Notes: generated by a model not told the origin, from the sequence alone. A stretch of DNA of 64,000 bases from Paramagnetospirillum magneticum AMB-1 (GCF_000009985.1 NC_007626.1:806001-870000), one strand, 5' to 3'; positions 1 through 8,370 are shown, counted from the first letter of the stretch. A program made the numbers and translations.

Positions 1-722
1 GCGCTGGGCAGGCACCCCGCCAGGCGGGCCATCAGGTGCATGGGCCAGGGAAAGGCGATGCGGCCCCGGTTGCGGGCCAGTCCGCGAACCATGATGCGGC
101 TGGCCCGCTCCACGTCCATCAGGAACGGCATGCGGAACCGGTTCACCGCCGTCATGGGCGTCTCCACGAAGCCGGGGCAGATCACCGAGACGCCGATGCC
201 GGCGGGGGCCAGCTCGGCGCGCAGGGATTCGCCCCAGACCCTGATTGCGGCCTTGGAGGCGCAATAGGCGGGCGCTCCGGCAAAGCCGCGAAAGCCCGCC
301 AGGGAACTCATGATGCCGACCTGCCCCCGGCGGCGTTGCCGCAGCAGGGGAATGGCGGGCATCACCGTGTTGAACACGCCGTTCACATTGACGGCGAAGA
401 TGGCCCGGGTCTGGGCCTCCGTCTCGCCGCCGCCGCCGGTGCCCGCCGAGATGCCGGCATTGGCGATGACCAGATCCAGCGGCCGGATGGCGTCGGAATC
501 CGTGACCCAGCGCGCCGTGGCGGCTGAATCGGTGACGTCCAACGGGGTGGCGTGGACAGCCGCTCCCAGCGCTTCGCACTGCTTCGCCGCCGCGTCGAGG
601 CGGTTCCGGTCGCGGCCCGACAGGTGCAAGGTGACGCCGGGCGCCGCGCAGATCCGCGCCAGCCCGGCTCCCAGGCCCGACGAGGCGCCGGTGATCAGGA
701 CGGAGCTGAACGGCTTTGTCAT
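1..722 (-). CDS. SDR-family short-chain dehydrogenase (C-terminus cut by window edge)
   Basis: Classical short-chain dehydrogenase/reductase, probably an NAD(P)-dependent oxidoreductase of unknown substrate. I translated the reverse strand by hand. After the start Met comes a Rossmann TGASSGLG cofactor motif, then a NAG motif near residue 90, a catalytic Ser (MSSLAG) and a YCASK active-site YxxxK. The frame is open to base 1, so the C-terminus is missing. The start codon overlaps the stop of the upstream HepT gene by four bases (ATGA), so the two are probably co-translated, although toxin and dehydrogenase have no obvious functional link. The family is sure; the substrate is not. Confidence 0.85.
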   Translation of the reverse strand, partial: MTKPFSSVLITGASSGLGAGLARICAAPGVTLHLSGRDRNRLDAAAKQCEALGAAVHATPLDVTDSAATARWVTDSDAIRPLDLVIANAGISAGTGGGGETEAQTRAIFAVNVNGVFNTVMPAIPLLRQRRRGQVGIMSSLAGFRGFAGAPAYCASKAAIRVWGESLRAELAPAGIGVSVICPGFVETPMTAVNRFRMPFLMDVERASRIMVRGLARNRGRIAFPWPMHLMARLAGCLPS

Positions 723-1093
723 CCGCCGTTGCCGTTCCCGTTGCCATTGCCGTTCCGCTCGTTGAGCAGGGCGCGCAGCGGCCCCAGCAGGGGCGGCAGG
801 TCGTGGCGGGCGGTGTCGAAGATGATGGAGGGGTCGACGGAATGGTATTCGTGCACCAGAATGTTGCGCATCTCGGACATGCGGCTCCACGGGATGTCGG
901 GATGGCGTTCCAGCACGTTGAAGGGCACGCGCTTGGCGGCCTCACCGATGATTTCCAGATTGCGGACCACGGCGTCCACCGTGCGGTCGTCGGCGACGAA
1001 ACGGCGGTCGTCCATGCCCTCGGTATAGCGCCGGATGCGCTCGATGGCCTCGATCATGTCCTCGATGCGGACCCGCCAATCCTTGAAGGTCAC
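719..1093 (-). CDS. hepT: HepT-like ribonuclease toxin (HEPN/DUF86)
   Basis: Predicted 124-residue HEPN RNase toxin of a type VII (MntA/HepT) toxin-antitoxin module. The family's catalytic RX4HXY motif is present as R76-NILV-H81-E-Y83. In this family the Tyr is the residue AMPylated by MntA to silence the toxin. The start is taken as a GTG (bases 1091-1093) that overlaps the antitoxin stop by four bases (GTGA), with purine-rich GGAGAC/GGGAGAC upstream. The protein ends in an unusual run of about five Asn-Gly pairs encoded by a short tandem repeat, which probably lies outside the folded domain. Family is firm from motif plus neighbour; activity is untested. Confidence 0.85.
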   Translation of the reverse strand: MTFKDWRVRIEDMIEAIERIRRYTEGMDDRRFVADDRTVDAVVRNLEIIGEAAKRVPFNVLERHPDIPWSRMSEMRNILVHEYHSVDPSIIFDTARHDLPPLLGPLRALLNERNGNGNGNGNGG

Positions 1094-1533
1094 CGTCTCC
1101 CGTCTCCCTCTCCGTAAACCAGCAGGCATTCTTCCAGGATGCGCTTTTTCAGGCGCGGCTTGATGTTGCCCGAGGTGATGAGGTCCACCGGGCGGCCGAG
1201 AAGCCCTTCCAGGGCGTGCTTCAGCTCCACATAGGCGAACAGGCCGCCGGGCTTGCCGGGAAAGAACTCGACCATCAGGTCGATGTCGCTGGTGGGCTTG
1301 GCCTCTTCCCGCACCACCGAGCCGAACAGGTACAGGTTCTTCACCCCGAAGCGTTCCATGATGTCGGCGCGCGACTGCAGGCGGCCGATCACCTCCTCGC
1401 GCAGGGCGGGGCTGCGGCGGCGCGAGATGCGTCCGGCATAGGCCTTGACCGCGTCGGCCTTGTCGGCCGGCACGCGCACCACGATCTCGATGACGTTGGG
1501 GCGGCCGCGTTCGGGCCGTCGTCTTTCCTTCAT
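1090..1533 (-). CDS. mntA: MntA-like minimal nucleotidyltransferase antitoxin
   Basis: A 147-residue protein with a C-terminal minimal nucleotidyltransferase domain, the antitoxin that AMPylates HepT. The defining GSX10DXD motif is intact: G71-S72, ten residues, then D83-I-D85 (SDIDL). The first 60 or so residues are basic and resemble a small DNA-binding or ribbon-helix-helix-like segment (VIEIVVRVPADKADAVKAYA), which is longer than a bare MNT domain and might give autoregulation; that is inference. The start ATG at 1531-1533 follows a GGAGAG ribosome-binding site. Its stop overlaps the toxin start by four bases. Confidence 0.85.
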   Translation of the reverse strand: MKERRRPERGRPNVIEIVVRVPADKADAVKAYAGRISRRRSPALREEVIGRLQSRADIMERFGVKNLYLFGSVVREEAKPTSDIDLMVEFFPGKPGGLFAYVELKHALEGLLGRPVDLITSGNIKPRLKKRILEECLLVYGEGDGRR

Positions 1534-1639
1534 GACTCTCCAAGGATAGTCCCGCCTCGGGTCGGAGGGAAAGCACGGTTGTTGCCCAGGCCCGGCAAGG
1601 CTATAAAACCCTCCGGACATTTTGCAGGAGGTTCCCGCC

Positions 1640-2539
1640 TTGACCGTCGCCAGCATGACCGGCTACGCCCGCGCCGAGGGCCGCGATTCCCAGGGCTCCT
1701 GGGTGTGGGAGGGCAAAAGCGTCAACGGCCGGGGCCTGGAATTGCGGTGCAAATCGGCGCCGGGCTATGACGGGCTGGAGGTGGTGGCCCGCGAGGCGGC
1801 GGCCAGGCGCCTGAAGCGCGGCAACGTTCAATTGTCGCTCACCGTGCGGACCGAGACCGAGCAATCCCAGATTCGCGTCAACGAGGCGCTGCTGAGCCAG
1901 CTCGTCGCCATCTGCGACCAGTGGCAGTCCCGCGCCGGCTCGGTCCAGCCCGCCCGCATGGACGGCCTGCTGGCCATCAAGGGCGTGCTGGAGCCGGTGA
2001 CCGAGGCCGAGGTCGGCGATGCCGATTCCCTGCGGGCCGCCCGCGACGAGGCCATGAAAGCCTCGCTGGAGGCCATGCTTGACCAGTTGGCCGCCATGCG
2101 CCGGGTGGAAGGCGCCCGCATCGCCGCCGTGCTGGCTGCGCAACTGGACGAGATCGCCACCCTGTCGGCCCGGGCGGGCAATTGCGCCGTGCTGCGCCCC
2201 GAGGCGGTGCGCGAGCGTCTTCGCGCCCAGGTGGCCCTGGTGCTGGAGGCGGCGCCCACCCTGGCCGAGGATCGCATCGCTCAGGAAGTGGCGCTGATCG
2301 CCGTCAAGGCCGATGTGCGCGAGGAACTGGACCGTCTGGCCGCCCATGTGGCCGCCGCCCGCGACCTGCTGGCCCAGGGCGGCGCCGTCGGGCGCAAGCT
2401 GGACTTCCTGGCCCAGGAGTTCAACCGCGAGGCCAATACCCTGTGCTCCAAATCGTCGGACGTGGAACTGACCCGCGTCGGGCTCGACCTCAAGGCCGTC
2501 ATCGACCAGTTCAAAGAGCAGGTCCAGAACATCGAGTAG
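1640..2539 (+). CDS. yicC: YicC family protein (putative endoribonuclease)
   Basis: YicC-type protein, 299 residues. The N-terminal YicC domain opens with the typical SMTGYARAEG segment, and the DUF1732 C-terminal domain ends LKAVIDQFKEQVQNIE. The family has been linked to RNA cleavage and stationary-phase survival. I start it at TTG 1640 because a perfect AGGAGG (1626-1631) stands eight bases upstream; the next Met is five codons later. It lies five bases before gmk, the usual yicC-gmk pairing of alphaproteobacteria, so the two are likely co-transcribed. Confidence 0.9.
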   Translation: MTVASMTGYARAEGRDSQGSWVWEGKSVNGRGLELRCKSAPGYDGLEVVAREAAARRLKRGNVQLSLTVRTETEQSQIRVNEALLSQLVAICDQWQSRAGSVQPARMDGLLAIKGVLEPVTEAEVGDADSLRAARDEAMKASLEAMLDQLAAMRRVEGARIAAVLAAQLDEIATLSARAGNCAVLRPEAVRERLRAQVALVLEAAPTLAEDRIAQEVALIAVKADVREELDRLAAHVAAARDLLAQGGAVGRKLDFLAQEFNREANTLCSKSSDVELTRVGLDLKAVIDQFKEQVQNIE

Positions 2540-2544
2540 GAACC

Positions 2545-3189
2545 ATGACCGATACCCTTCCCACCGTCAGCCGCCGTGGCCTCATGCTGGTGATGTCGTC
2601 GCCGTCGGGCGCCGGCAAGACCACCATCTCCCGCGCCCTGCTGGAACGCGATCCCGCCATCGGCATGTCGGTGTCGGCCACCACCCGGGCGCCGCGCCCC
2701 GGCGAGGTGGACGGCAAGGACTACCACTTCGTCACGGTGGAGAAGTTCCACGAGATGGTGGAAAAGCGCGAGTTCCTGGAACACGCCCGGGTCTTCGACA
2801 ATTTCTACGGCACGCCGCGCGGACCGGTGGACGAGATCCTGCGCTCGGGCCGTGACGTGCTGTTCGACATCGACTGGCAGGGCACCCAGCAGATGGCCCA
2901 GAACGCCCGGGCCGATCTGGTCTCGGTCTTCGTGCTGCCGCCCTCGGTGGAGGAACTGGAGCGCCGCCTCAGGGGCCGCGCCCAGGATTCCGACGAGGTG
3001 GTGAGAAAGCGCATGGCCAAGGCCGGCGACGAGATGAGCCACTGGCCGGAATACGACTACATCGTGGTCAATATCGATCTCGACAAGTCCATCGCCGCCG
3101 TCCAGGCCATCCTGGCCGCCGAGCGCCTGAAGCGCGAGCGTCAGGTGGGCCTGCCCGATTTCGTCACCCAGCTGCGCGGCGGGGAATAG
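2545..3189 (+). CDS. gmk: Guanylate kinase
   Basis: Phosphorylates GMP to GDP with ATP, an essential step of guanine nucleotide synthesis. The 214-residue length is normal. A P-loop SPSGAGKTT lies near residue 20, followed by the GMP-binding region SATTRAPRPGEVDGKDYHFV and the Walker-B-like segment DVLFDIDWQGTQQM. It follows yicC by five bases and is convergent with the MFS gene, whose stop lies only about 20 bases away with no obvious terminator between them. Confidence 0.97.
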   Translation: MTDTLPTVSRRGLMLVMSSPSGAGKTTISRALLERDPAIGMSVSATTRAPRPGEVDGKDYHFVTVEKFHEMVEKREFLEHARVFDNFYGTPRGPVDEILRSGRDVLFDIDWQGTQQMAQNARADLVSVFVLPPSVEELERRLRGRAQDSDEVVRKRMAKAGDEMSHWPEYDYIVVNIDLDKSIAAVQAILAAERLKRERQVGLPDFVTQLRGGE

Positions 3190-3208
3190 CCCGAATTCCG
3201 AGCGCTTG

Positions 3209-4423
3209 TCAGGCCGCCGCGCGTGCCAGGGTCTGGTCGCGGATGGGCAGGTGCACCAGGGCGGCGAAGAGGCCCAGAACGGCGGTGCCGGCCCACATGA
3301 CGTCGTAGGACAAGGTGGCGTCGTAGATCAGGCCGCCCAGCCACGAGCCCAGGAAGCTGCCCAGCTGGTGGGTGAAGAACACCAGCCCGAACAGCATGCC
3401 CAGGTACCTGGGGCCGAACACGCTGGCGATCAAAGTCGAGGTGGGCGGCACGGTGGACAGCCACAACAGGCCGATGCTGGCGGCGAAGGCCAGCAGGGTC
3501 CACTCGTTCTTGGGTCCCATGACGAAGGCGAAGGTGACCACGGCGCGGCCCAGATAGATGGCCGACAGCACGTATTTGGGCCGGTACTTCTGGGACAGCT
3601 GGCCCATCAGCCAGGTTCCGATCACGTTGAAGCCACCGATGACCAGCAGGGCCGTGGCGCCGGCCCCCTTGCTCATGCCGCACAGGGCCAGGTAGCCGGG
3701 CAAATGCACGCCGATGAAGGTGACCTGGAAGCCGCAGACGAAGAACCCGGCGGCCAGCAGGCGGTAGCCGGGATGGCCCCAGGCCTCGCGCAGGGCCTGG
3801 CCGATGCTTTGGTGCGCCAGGGTCGAGGCTGCGGGCCGCGACGCCTTCTCCCCCTTGGCCAGGACCAGGGCCAGGGGAATGGAGGCCAGGGAAAAGGCCG
3901 ACAGAATCCACACGGCCTGGGTGGGGCCGAAGGCTCCGATCAGCCACTGGGCCAGGGGGATCATGGCCATCATGCCCAGCGACCCCAGGGCCGAGCCCAT
4001 GCCCATGGCGGAACTACGGTGCTCGGGGCTCACCGCCCGGCCCACGGGGCCGAGGACCACGGCAAAGCTGGTGGCGGCCAGGCCGAAGCCGGACACCACC
4101 CCCAGGCCGATCGTGGTCAGCGCAACCCCGCCCGCTCCGACCATCATCATGCCCAGTCCGAAGGTCAGCGCCCCGAAGGCGGCGACCTTGGCCGCGCCAT
4201 AACGGTCGGCGGCGGCGCCGGTGAACGGCTGGAAGAAGCCCCACATCAGGTTGTGGATGGCCACCGCCAGGGAAAAGGTGGCCAGCGGCCACTGGCGTTC
4301 CAGCGACAGCGGCCCGATCAGCAGTCCCTGGGCCTGCCGGGCGCCCATGGAGACGCTCATCATCATCGCACCACCGATGAAGACGAGCACGATGGCGGGC
4401 GACAGCCAGGCGGGACGCGACAT
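3209..4423 (-). CDS. MFS transporter (monocarboxylate/OFA-like permease)
   Basis: A 404-residue integral membrane protein with twelve hydrophobic segments typical of the major facilitator superfamily. The N-terminus enters the membrane at once (SPAIVLVFIGGAMMMSVSMG), and a charged loop with DRYGAAKVAAFG after helix 2 matches the family's loop 2-3 motif. The N-terminal pattern resembles oxalate/formate-type or monocarboxylate MFS permeases. The frame extends upstream into low-quality sequence, so I start at the ATG at 4421-4423; the ribosome-binding site is weak. The substrate cannot be inferred from its neighbours. Confidence 0.85.
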   Translation of the reverse strand: MSRPAWLSPAIVLVFIGGAMMMSVSMGARQAQGLLIGPLSLERQWPLATFSLAVAIHNLMWGFFQPFTGAAADRYGAAKVAAFGALTFGLGMMMVGAGGVALTTIGLGVVSGFGLAATSFAVVLGPVGRAVSPEHRSSAMGMGSALGSLGMMAMIPLAQWLIGAFGPTQAVWILSAFSLASIPLALVLAKGEKASRPAASTLAHQSIGQALREAWGHPGYRLLAAGFFVCGFQVTFIGVHLPGYLALCGMSKGAGATALLVIGGFNVIGTWLMGQLSQKYRPKYVLSAIYLGRAVVTFAFVMGPKNEWTLLAFAASIGLLWLSTVPPTSTLIASVFGPRYLGMLFGLVFFTHQLGSFLGSWLGGLIYDATLSYDVMWAGTAVLGLFAALVHLPIRDQTLARAAA

Positions 4424-4527
4424 GATCCGTTCAACCTTTGATCGGTGGCGATGTTCCGACACTACGGCGTGTCGGTCGGGCGGCGCAAACGAGATTTGCT
4501 CAGGCGGGGAGTTAGGAAATCTAACGG

Positions 4528-4728
4528 GCTGGGGAAAAACTCCACTTCGGGGGCTTTTGCCCCCGATCTCCCAACCGGGAAGCACGGCTTCCCGGACCCT
4601 TCAGCTTTTTAATCCATTGAAATAAAGAAAAACTGGCGGTTCGGAGGCTGTGCCTCCGAACGGGTCTGGGCGGTAGCCCTGCCGCGAAGCGGGGCTTTTT
4701 CCACCAGCCCGCCAATGCCGTCCCGGGC
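4528..4728. repeat. Family A intergenic multi-hairpin element, copy A1 (most diverged)
   Basis: This fills most of the 305-base gap between the cytochrome b561 gene and the MFS gene. Perfect stems are CGGGGGC/GCCCCCG (4548-4565, loop TTTT), CCGGGAAGC/GCTTCCCGG (4575-4595) and GTTCGGAGGC/GCCTCCGAAC (4639-4661). A fourth stem, AGCCCTGC/GCGGGGCT (4675-4696, one G:T pair), is followed by a T run. The layout, GC-rich hairpins flanking an AT-rich spacer, matches the copies at 12975, 24491 and 44428, although the primary sequence has drifted. The gap holds no gene. Confidence 0.6.
4616..4661 (-). terminator. Rho-independent terminator for the cytochrome b561 transcript
   Basis: Read on the minus strand, the perfect 10-bp stem at 4661-4639 with a three-base loop is followed, after six bases, by a T-rich run (complement of 4616-4632). 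It lies about 70 bases after the cytochrome b561 stop, in the correct orientation. It is part of repeat copy A1. Confidence 0.55.
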
Positions 4729-5418
4729 TCAGAAATCGGGCGTCGCCGCGGCGGGGGGCGGCGGGGGAGGCGGCGGCATCCATCCGCCGCCGGCGCCGAA
4801 GACCGCCAGGGCGGCCAGGACCAGGGCCACGGCCAGGGCCGCAACGCCGCCGCCGCTGGCCGACCGGCCCGGCCCGTCCTTCCGTCCGGTCAGCATGGGG
4901 CCGATCAGGTTCTGCTTGCGCACCAGGGCATAGAAAACCATGGCCCCCACATGCACGGCCACCAGCAGGTAGATGAGCTTGGACGCCAGATGATGCACGG
5001 CGGTGAGGCCGTTGCTCAGGGACTTGCCGGCCAGATCGTAGAGCGGGCCGCGAAAGGCGATGTCGTCATTGGCGAACAGCCCGGTGGCGGCCTGCAGCGA
5101 CAGGATGCCCAGCAATCCGAACACCGCCAGGGCGCCCAGCGGGTTGTGGCCTTCGCCATGCCACTCGCCGCGCAGATAGGCCCGGACGGCCCCCGGCGTG
5201 GGGACGAACTGGGCAAAGCGGGCATAGGTCGATCCGACCAGACCCCAGGCCAGGCGGAACACCAGCAGGCCGATGATGGTCAGGCCGATACGGCCGTGCC
5301 AGGCCATCAGGCCGCCGCCCAACTGGCCGCTGACCGAGGCGGCGGCGACGGCCAGCACCAGGGACCAGTGGAACAGGCGGGTGGGCAGGTCCCACAGGCG
5401 GAATTTCTGCTGGCTCAT
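4729..5418 (-). CDS. Cytochrome b561 family membrane protein
   Basis: A 229-residue di-haem b-type cytochrome of the bacterial b561 family, an electron carrier between quinol and periplasmic c-type cytochromes. It begins with the characteristic RLWDLPTRLFHW segment. Candidate haem-ligand His residues lie in FHW, AWHGRIG, VHHLAS and AVHVGAM, within four to five membrane helices. The tail is a Pro-rich stretch (eight consecutive Pro) after a final hydrophobic segment. It follows the cytochrome c' gene on the same strand by 66 bases, and b561 with c' is a recurrent pair, so the two probably form one small redox unit. Confidence 0.9.
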   Translation of the reverse strand: MSQQKFRLWDLPTRLFHWSLVLAVAAASVSGQLGGGLMAWHGRIGLTIIGLLVFRLAWGLVGSTYARFAQFVPTPGAVRAYLRGEWHGEGHNPLGALAVFGLLGILSLQAATGLFANDDIAFRGPLYDLAGKSLSNGLTAVHHLASKLIYLLVAVHVGAMVFYALVRKQNLIGPMLTGRKDGPGRSASGGGVAALAVALVLAALAVFGAGGGWMPPPPPPPPAAATPDF

Positions 5419-5484
5419 GGCGTGCCTCGGGCGGCGGAAGCGGAACAGGCGCCCGAAGGCGCCTGTGTTGGGACCAGACCCAGC

Positions 5485-5946
5485 CTACTGCTTGATCTTG
5501 AATTCGTCGTGGCAGCCCTTGCAGGTGGCGGCCAGCTTGCCGAACTGCTCCTTGGTGGCGGCGGCATCGCCGGCGGCGGCGACCTTGGCCATCTCGTTGG
5601 CTTCCTTGCCGAAGGCGGTGGCCACCTTGCCCAGGGTCTCCTTGTTGGTCCAGAGCTCGGGCTTGACGCGGGTCTTCTCCCAGCCGGTGCCGGTATCGGT
5701 GCCCGGCAGGTAAAGGGCGCCCATGCCCGAATTGGCGACGGCCTGGATGGCGTTGGCGGCCTTGATGACCTCGTCCTTGTTATAGGCGGCGCCTTCGACG
5801 TTCATCTTGATGCGGGTCATGTTCCAGGCCATGAAAGCATAGCCGGACTGGCGCCACTTGATGGCGTCCTCGGGCTTGACCTGGGCGGTGGCGGTGCCCG
5901 CCAGGGCGACGAGGGCGGCGGCGGTGATCAGAAGCTTGAACTTCAT
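5485..5946 (-). CDS. Cytochrome c' (periplasmic, C-terminal haem)
   Basis: A 153-residue class II c-type cytochrome. An N-terminal signal peptide (about residues 1-21, ending ATAQ) exports it to the periplasm. A four-helix-bundle-like body follows, and the single haem motif CKGCH is near the C-terminus, as is diagnostic for cytochrome c'. Family members bind NO or CO and transfer electrons. It heads a two-gene unit with the b561 gene. A 13-base palindrome and a TATATT box lie just upstream. Confidence 0.93.
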   Translation of the reverse strand: MKFKLLITAAALVALAGTATAQVKPEDAIKWRQSGYAFMAWNMTRIKMNVEGAAYNKDEVIKAANAIQAVANSGMGALYLPGTDTGTGWEKTRVKPELWTNKETLGKVATAFGKEANEMAKVAAAGDAAATKEQFGKLAATCKGCHDEFKIKQ

Positions 5947-6011
5947 GGCGAGGTCTCCGAAGGGCTTTGGGGAAAGAGAACTTGCAGTCAGGCTATCTAA
6001 TATACCCCCTC

Positions 6012-6024
6012 GCGTAAATTACGC
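6012..6024. promoter_or_regulatory. Palindrome upstream of the cytochrome c' gene
   Basis: GCGTAA-A-TTACGC is a perfect 6+1+6 inverted repeat, 66 bases before the cytochrome c' start. On the minus strand a TATATTAGA stretch, a possible -10 box, lies between it and the gene. The palindrome would then sit at or just upstream of the -35 position, a plausible operator or activator site. No regulator can be named. Confidence 0.35.
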
Positions 6025-6048
6025 ATCGGGTAACAGATTGTTTCGTCC

Positions 6049-7020
6049 TCATCGACAAATGAGGACGATTTTCCCCGTGGCGGCGCGGCCCTTCAGCAAT
6101 CCGATGGCCTCTACCGCCTGGGACAGGTCCATGACCTTGGAGACATGGGGCGACAGCTTGCCCGCCGCCCACCAGTCCAGGCATTCGCCCAGGGAATCGC
6201 GGACCATTTGCGGCGCAATCTTGCGGTAGGCGCCCCAGTAATAGCCGATCACCGTGACGTTCTTGACCAGCAGGATGTTGGCGGGGATCTGCTGCACCGT
6301 GCCGCCGGCAAAGCCGATGATCAGAATGCGGCCGTCGGCGGCGATGGAGCGCAAGGACGCGTCGAACACCTGTCCGCCCACCGGATCGTAGACCACGTCG
6401 GCGCCCCGGCCGTCGGTCAGGGCCTTGACCCGCTCGCGGATATCCTCGGCCTTGTAGTCGATGCCGAAATGGGCGCCGTGCTCCAGCGCCACCTTGACCT
6501 TGTCCGGCCCACCGGCGGTGCCGATGACGGTGGCGCCCAGCGCCCGGCCCACCTCGACGGCGGTCAGGCCGACGCCCCCGGCCGCGCCGTGCACCACCAG
6601 GGTCTCGCCGGATTTAAGCCCCGCCTTGCCCTTGAGGCCCAGATGCGAGGTGCCGTAGGCCACGGGAAAACCGGCGGCGGTGACGAAATCGAGGCCGTCG
6701 GGCAGCACATAGACGTCGGTCTGATCGCACACCGCTTCCTCGGCGAAGGCGCCGCCGGTCACTGTGGCCATCACCCGGTCGCCGGGCTTGGCCGTGGTGA
6801 CGCCGTCGGCCACCTCGGTGACCACGCCGGCCAGTTCCATGCCCGGCACGAAGGGCGGCTCCATCTTTTCCTGGTACTTGCCGCCGGTGATCAGCGAGTC
6901 GGCGAAGTTGACGCCGGCCGCATGCACGGCGATGCGCACGCCGCCCGGGATCATGGCGGGGGCGGGAAAGTCGGTGACGACCAGATCCTGGCCGAAAGCG
7001 GGGCAGACGACGGCTTTCAT
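6049..7020 (-). CDS. NADPH:quinone oxidoreductase-like MDR protein
   Basis: A 323-residue zinc-independent medium-chain dehydrogenase/reductase of the quinone oxidoreductase group. It has the N-terminal GroES-like fold (AAGVNFADSLITGG, FVPGMELAGVV) and a C-terminal Rossmann domain with the AAGGVG nucleotide-binding motif (VHGAAGGVGLTAVEV). The Cys/His ligands for structural or catalytic zinc are absent. The family reduces quinones or enoyl-type carbonyls with NADPH; the physiological substrate is unknown. The gene stands alone, with repeat B1 immediately upstream. Confidence 0.9.
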   Translation of the reverse strand: MKAVVCPAFGQDLVVTDFPAPAMIPGGVRIAVHAAGVNFADSLITGGKYQEKMEPPFVPGMELAGVVTEVADGVTTAKPGDRVMATVTGGAFAEEAVCDQTDVYVLPDGLDFVTAAGFPVAYGTSHLGLKGKAGLKSGETLVVHGAAGGVGLTAVEVGRALGATVIGTAGGPDKVKVALEHGAHFGIDYKAEDIRERVKALTDGRGADVVYDPVGGQVFDASLRSIAADGRILIIGFAGGTVQQIPANILLVKNVTVIGYYWGAYRKIAPQMVRDSLGECLDWWAAGKLSPHVSKVMDLSQAVEAIGLLKGRAATGKIVLICR

Positions 7021-7055
7021 GAGATTTTCCCGGAATGGCGGGTTGCAGAAGTGTC

Positions 7056-7160
7056 TGTCATCCCGACGACCAACGGGAGGAGGGATCTCCGTCTGGAACG
7101 GCGTGTCCCAACCGGCACCGTATCTTCGGGCGGAGATCCTTCGCGTTGCTCAGGATGACG
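7056..7160. repeat. Family B palindromic repeat, copy B1
   Basis: About 105 bases beginning TGTCATCCCGACGACC and ending CAGGATGACG, with internal GGGAGGAGGGATCTCCG and GGCGGAGATCC blocks. The ends are inverted repeats of each other, and so are the inner GGGATCT/AGATCC blocks. The same design recurs at 14617, 53051, 53992, 55330 and 56381. It lies between two minus-strand genes and encodes no protein. Confidence 0.8.
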
Positions 7161-7178
7161 GGAAAGGGCATGGAAATA

Positions 7179-8009
7179 TCAGGCGGTGGCGCGGCGGGGG
7201 ACGCTTTTCTGGGCGGCCCAGGCCCGCTTCAAGGTGGTGAACAGGACGATCTCGGTGATCTGGTCCCGGGTCATGCCGCACGACAGCTCGCCCTGGGCGA
7301 ACTGGACCAGCTCCAGGGGGGCGGCGTTGGAGGACAGCAGGTTGGTCAGCAATTCCTTGCGCACCAGCGGCGGATACTTCATCACCTCGCGCACCAGCGA
7401 GACCTTGACCATCAGCGGGATGTTGGGGCTGGTGAACAGCCGGTCGACGCACAGGGCGTAGATGCCGAAATCCAGCTTGCCCGCCACGCTGCGGGTAAAG
7501 TCCAGGAACTCGTCCAGGAAGGACGGCTCGGAGATCTTCTTGTCGATCAGCAGCTTGATCACGTCGAGAAAGGCGCGGTAGCGGGTGCGCGCCGGTCCCA
7601 CATTGCCGCCCAGTTCGGCGGCCAGCTCGCGGATGCGGGCCTCGCGGAAGCCGGCGGTGATCATGGCCTCGGCCGAGCCGCGCACCCCGGAATCGAAGGC
7701 GGTCTCCTCGATCAGCTGAAACAGCTGCTCGTATTTGGGCCGATGGCGGGCCGAGACCTTGGAGGCGGCCACCGACAGCGGCAGCATGGCGGCCAGCGCC
7801 ACCTGGGAATCGCGGGCCACGATGGCGGCCATGGACAGGGCCGCCACATCGCCCACGGTGCCGTTCAGCAGATCGTCGGTGATGACCAGCCGCTCGCCCG
7901 GCGCCAGGCTGAGATTGGTGTTGAGCGCCCCGCATTCCATGAAATGCGTCGCCAGATCGGACGGTCTGGCGGCAAGGGGATTGGCAACGGGGGCGTATGT
8001 AGTAGCCAT
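7179..8009 (-). CDS. Conserved-looking helical protein of unknown function
   Basis: A 276-residue soluble protein I do not recognise. It is predicted mostly alpha-helical with repeating helical pairs (PLMVKVSLVREVMKYPPL, RKELLTNLLSSNAAPLELV), reminiscent of HEAT-like or DUF2336-like alpha-solenoids common in magnetospirilla; that comparison is tentative. There is no signal peptide or membrane segment. I start it at the ATG at 8007-8009 rather than six codons upstream, because the following residues (MATTYAPVANPLAARPSDLATHF) look like a normal N-terminus. Codon use is native. Confidence 0.65.
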   Translation of the reverse strand: MATTYAPVANPLAARPSDLATHFMECGALNTNLSLAPGERLVITDDLLNGTVGDVAALSMAAIVARDSQVALAAMLPLSVAASKVSARHRPKYEQLFQLIEETAFDSGVRGSAEAMITAGFREARIRELAAELGGNVGPARTRYRAFLDVIKLLIDKKISEPSFLDEFLDFTRSVAGKLDFGIYALCVDRLFTSPNIPLMVKVSLVREVMKYPPLVRKELLTNLLSSNAAPLELVQFAQGELSCGMTRDQITEIVLFTTLKRAWAAQKSVPRRATA

Positions 8010-8127
8010 GGTTGCATTCAGCCACAATACCCGCCGGGGGGCAAGAGTCTCGGGTCTTCACCGTCTTTTCCTGGGCGCCGCGAAGTGCTAGGATGCCCGA
8101 TCTGGTCTGCGTGGAATTGTTGAAACC

Positions 8128-8370
8128 ATGGTTGAGTCCACTCGCGGCTTCGGCTCGTCGGCATTGAACAACGCGGTCTCCGGGATCCGCGACGCGTTCG
8201 GCCGCGACCAGCGCGCCTCGGTCGGGGCCGGCGGCGGCGAGGCGGTGACCGCCATCCAGGGCGCCACGCCCAACGGCCCGCGCGGCCGGCGCATGCTGTC
8301 GCCCAGCACCTCGGTGGACAGCCTGGACCGCAGTGCGCCGCGGGGCACTTATCTCGACATCCTGGCCTGA
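8128..8370 (+). CDS. Small disordered protein of unknown function
   Basis: An 80-residue protein rich in Gly, Ser, Arg and Ala, with no recognised domain, membrane segment or signal peptide. Its stop overlaps the Nudix start by one base (TGATG), so it probably lies in the same transcript. The C-terminus (SAPRGTYLDILA) resembles in style the end of the other unknown protein at 33401-33871 (SGRGVDLSV). The ribosome-binding site is weak. It is probably a real gene because of the tight coupling and coding-like codon bias. Confidence 0.55.
   Translation: MVESTRGFGSSALNNAVSGIRDAFGRDQRASVGAGGGEAVTAIQGATPNGPRGRRMLSPSTSVDSLDRSAPRGTYLDILA

Noticed and set aside
3206..4441. Long open frame on the plus strand opposite the MFS gene
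   Set aside because: It is a GC-rich antisense shadow, full of Gly, Gln and His runs with no domain, while the other strand gives a clear twelve-helix protein.
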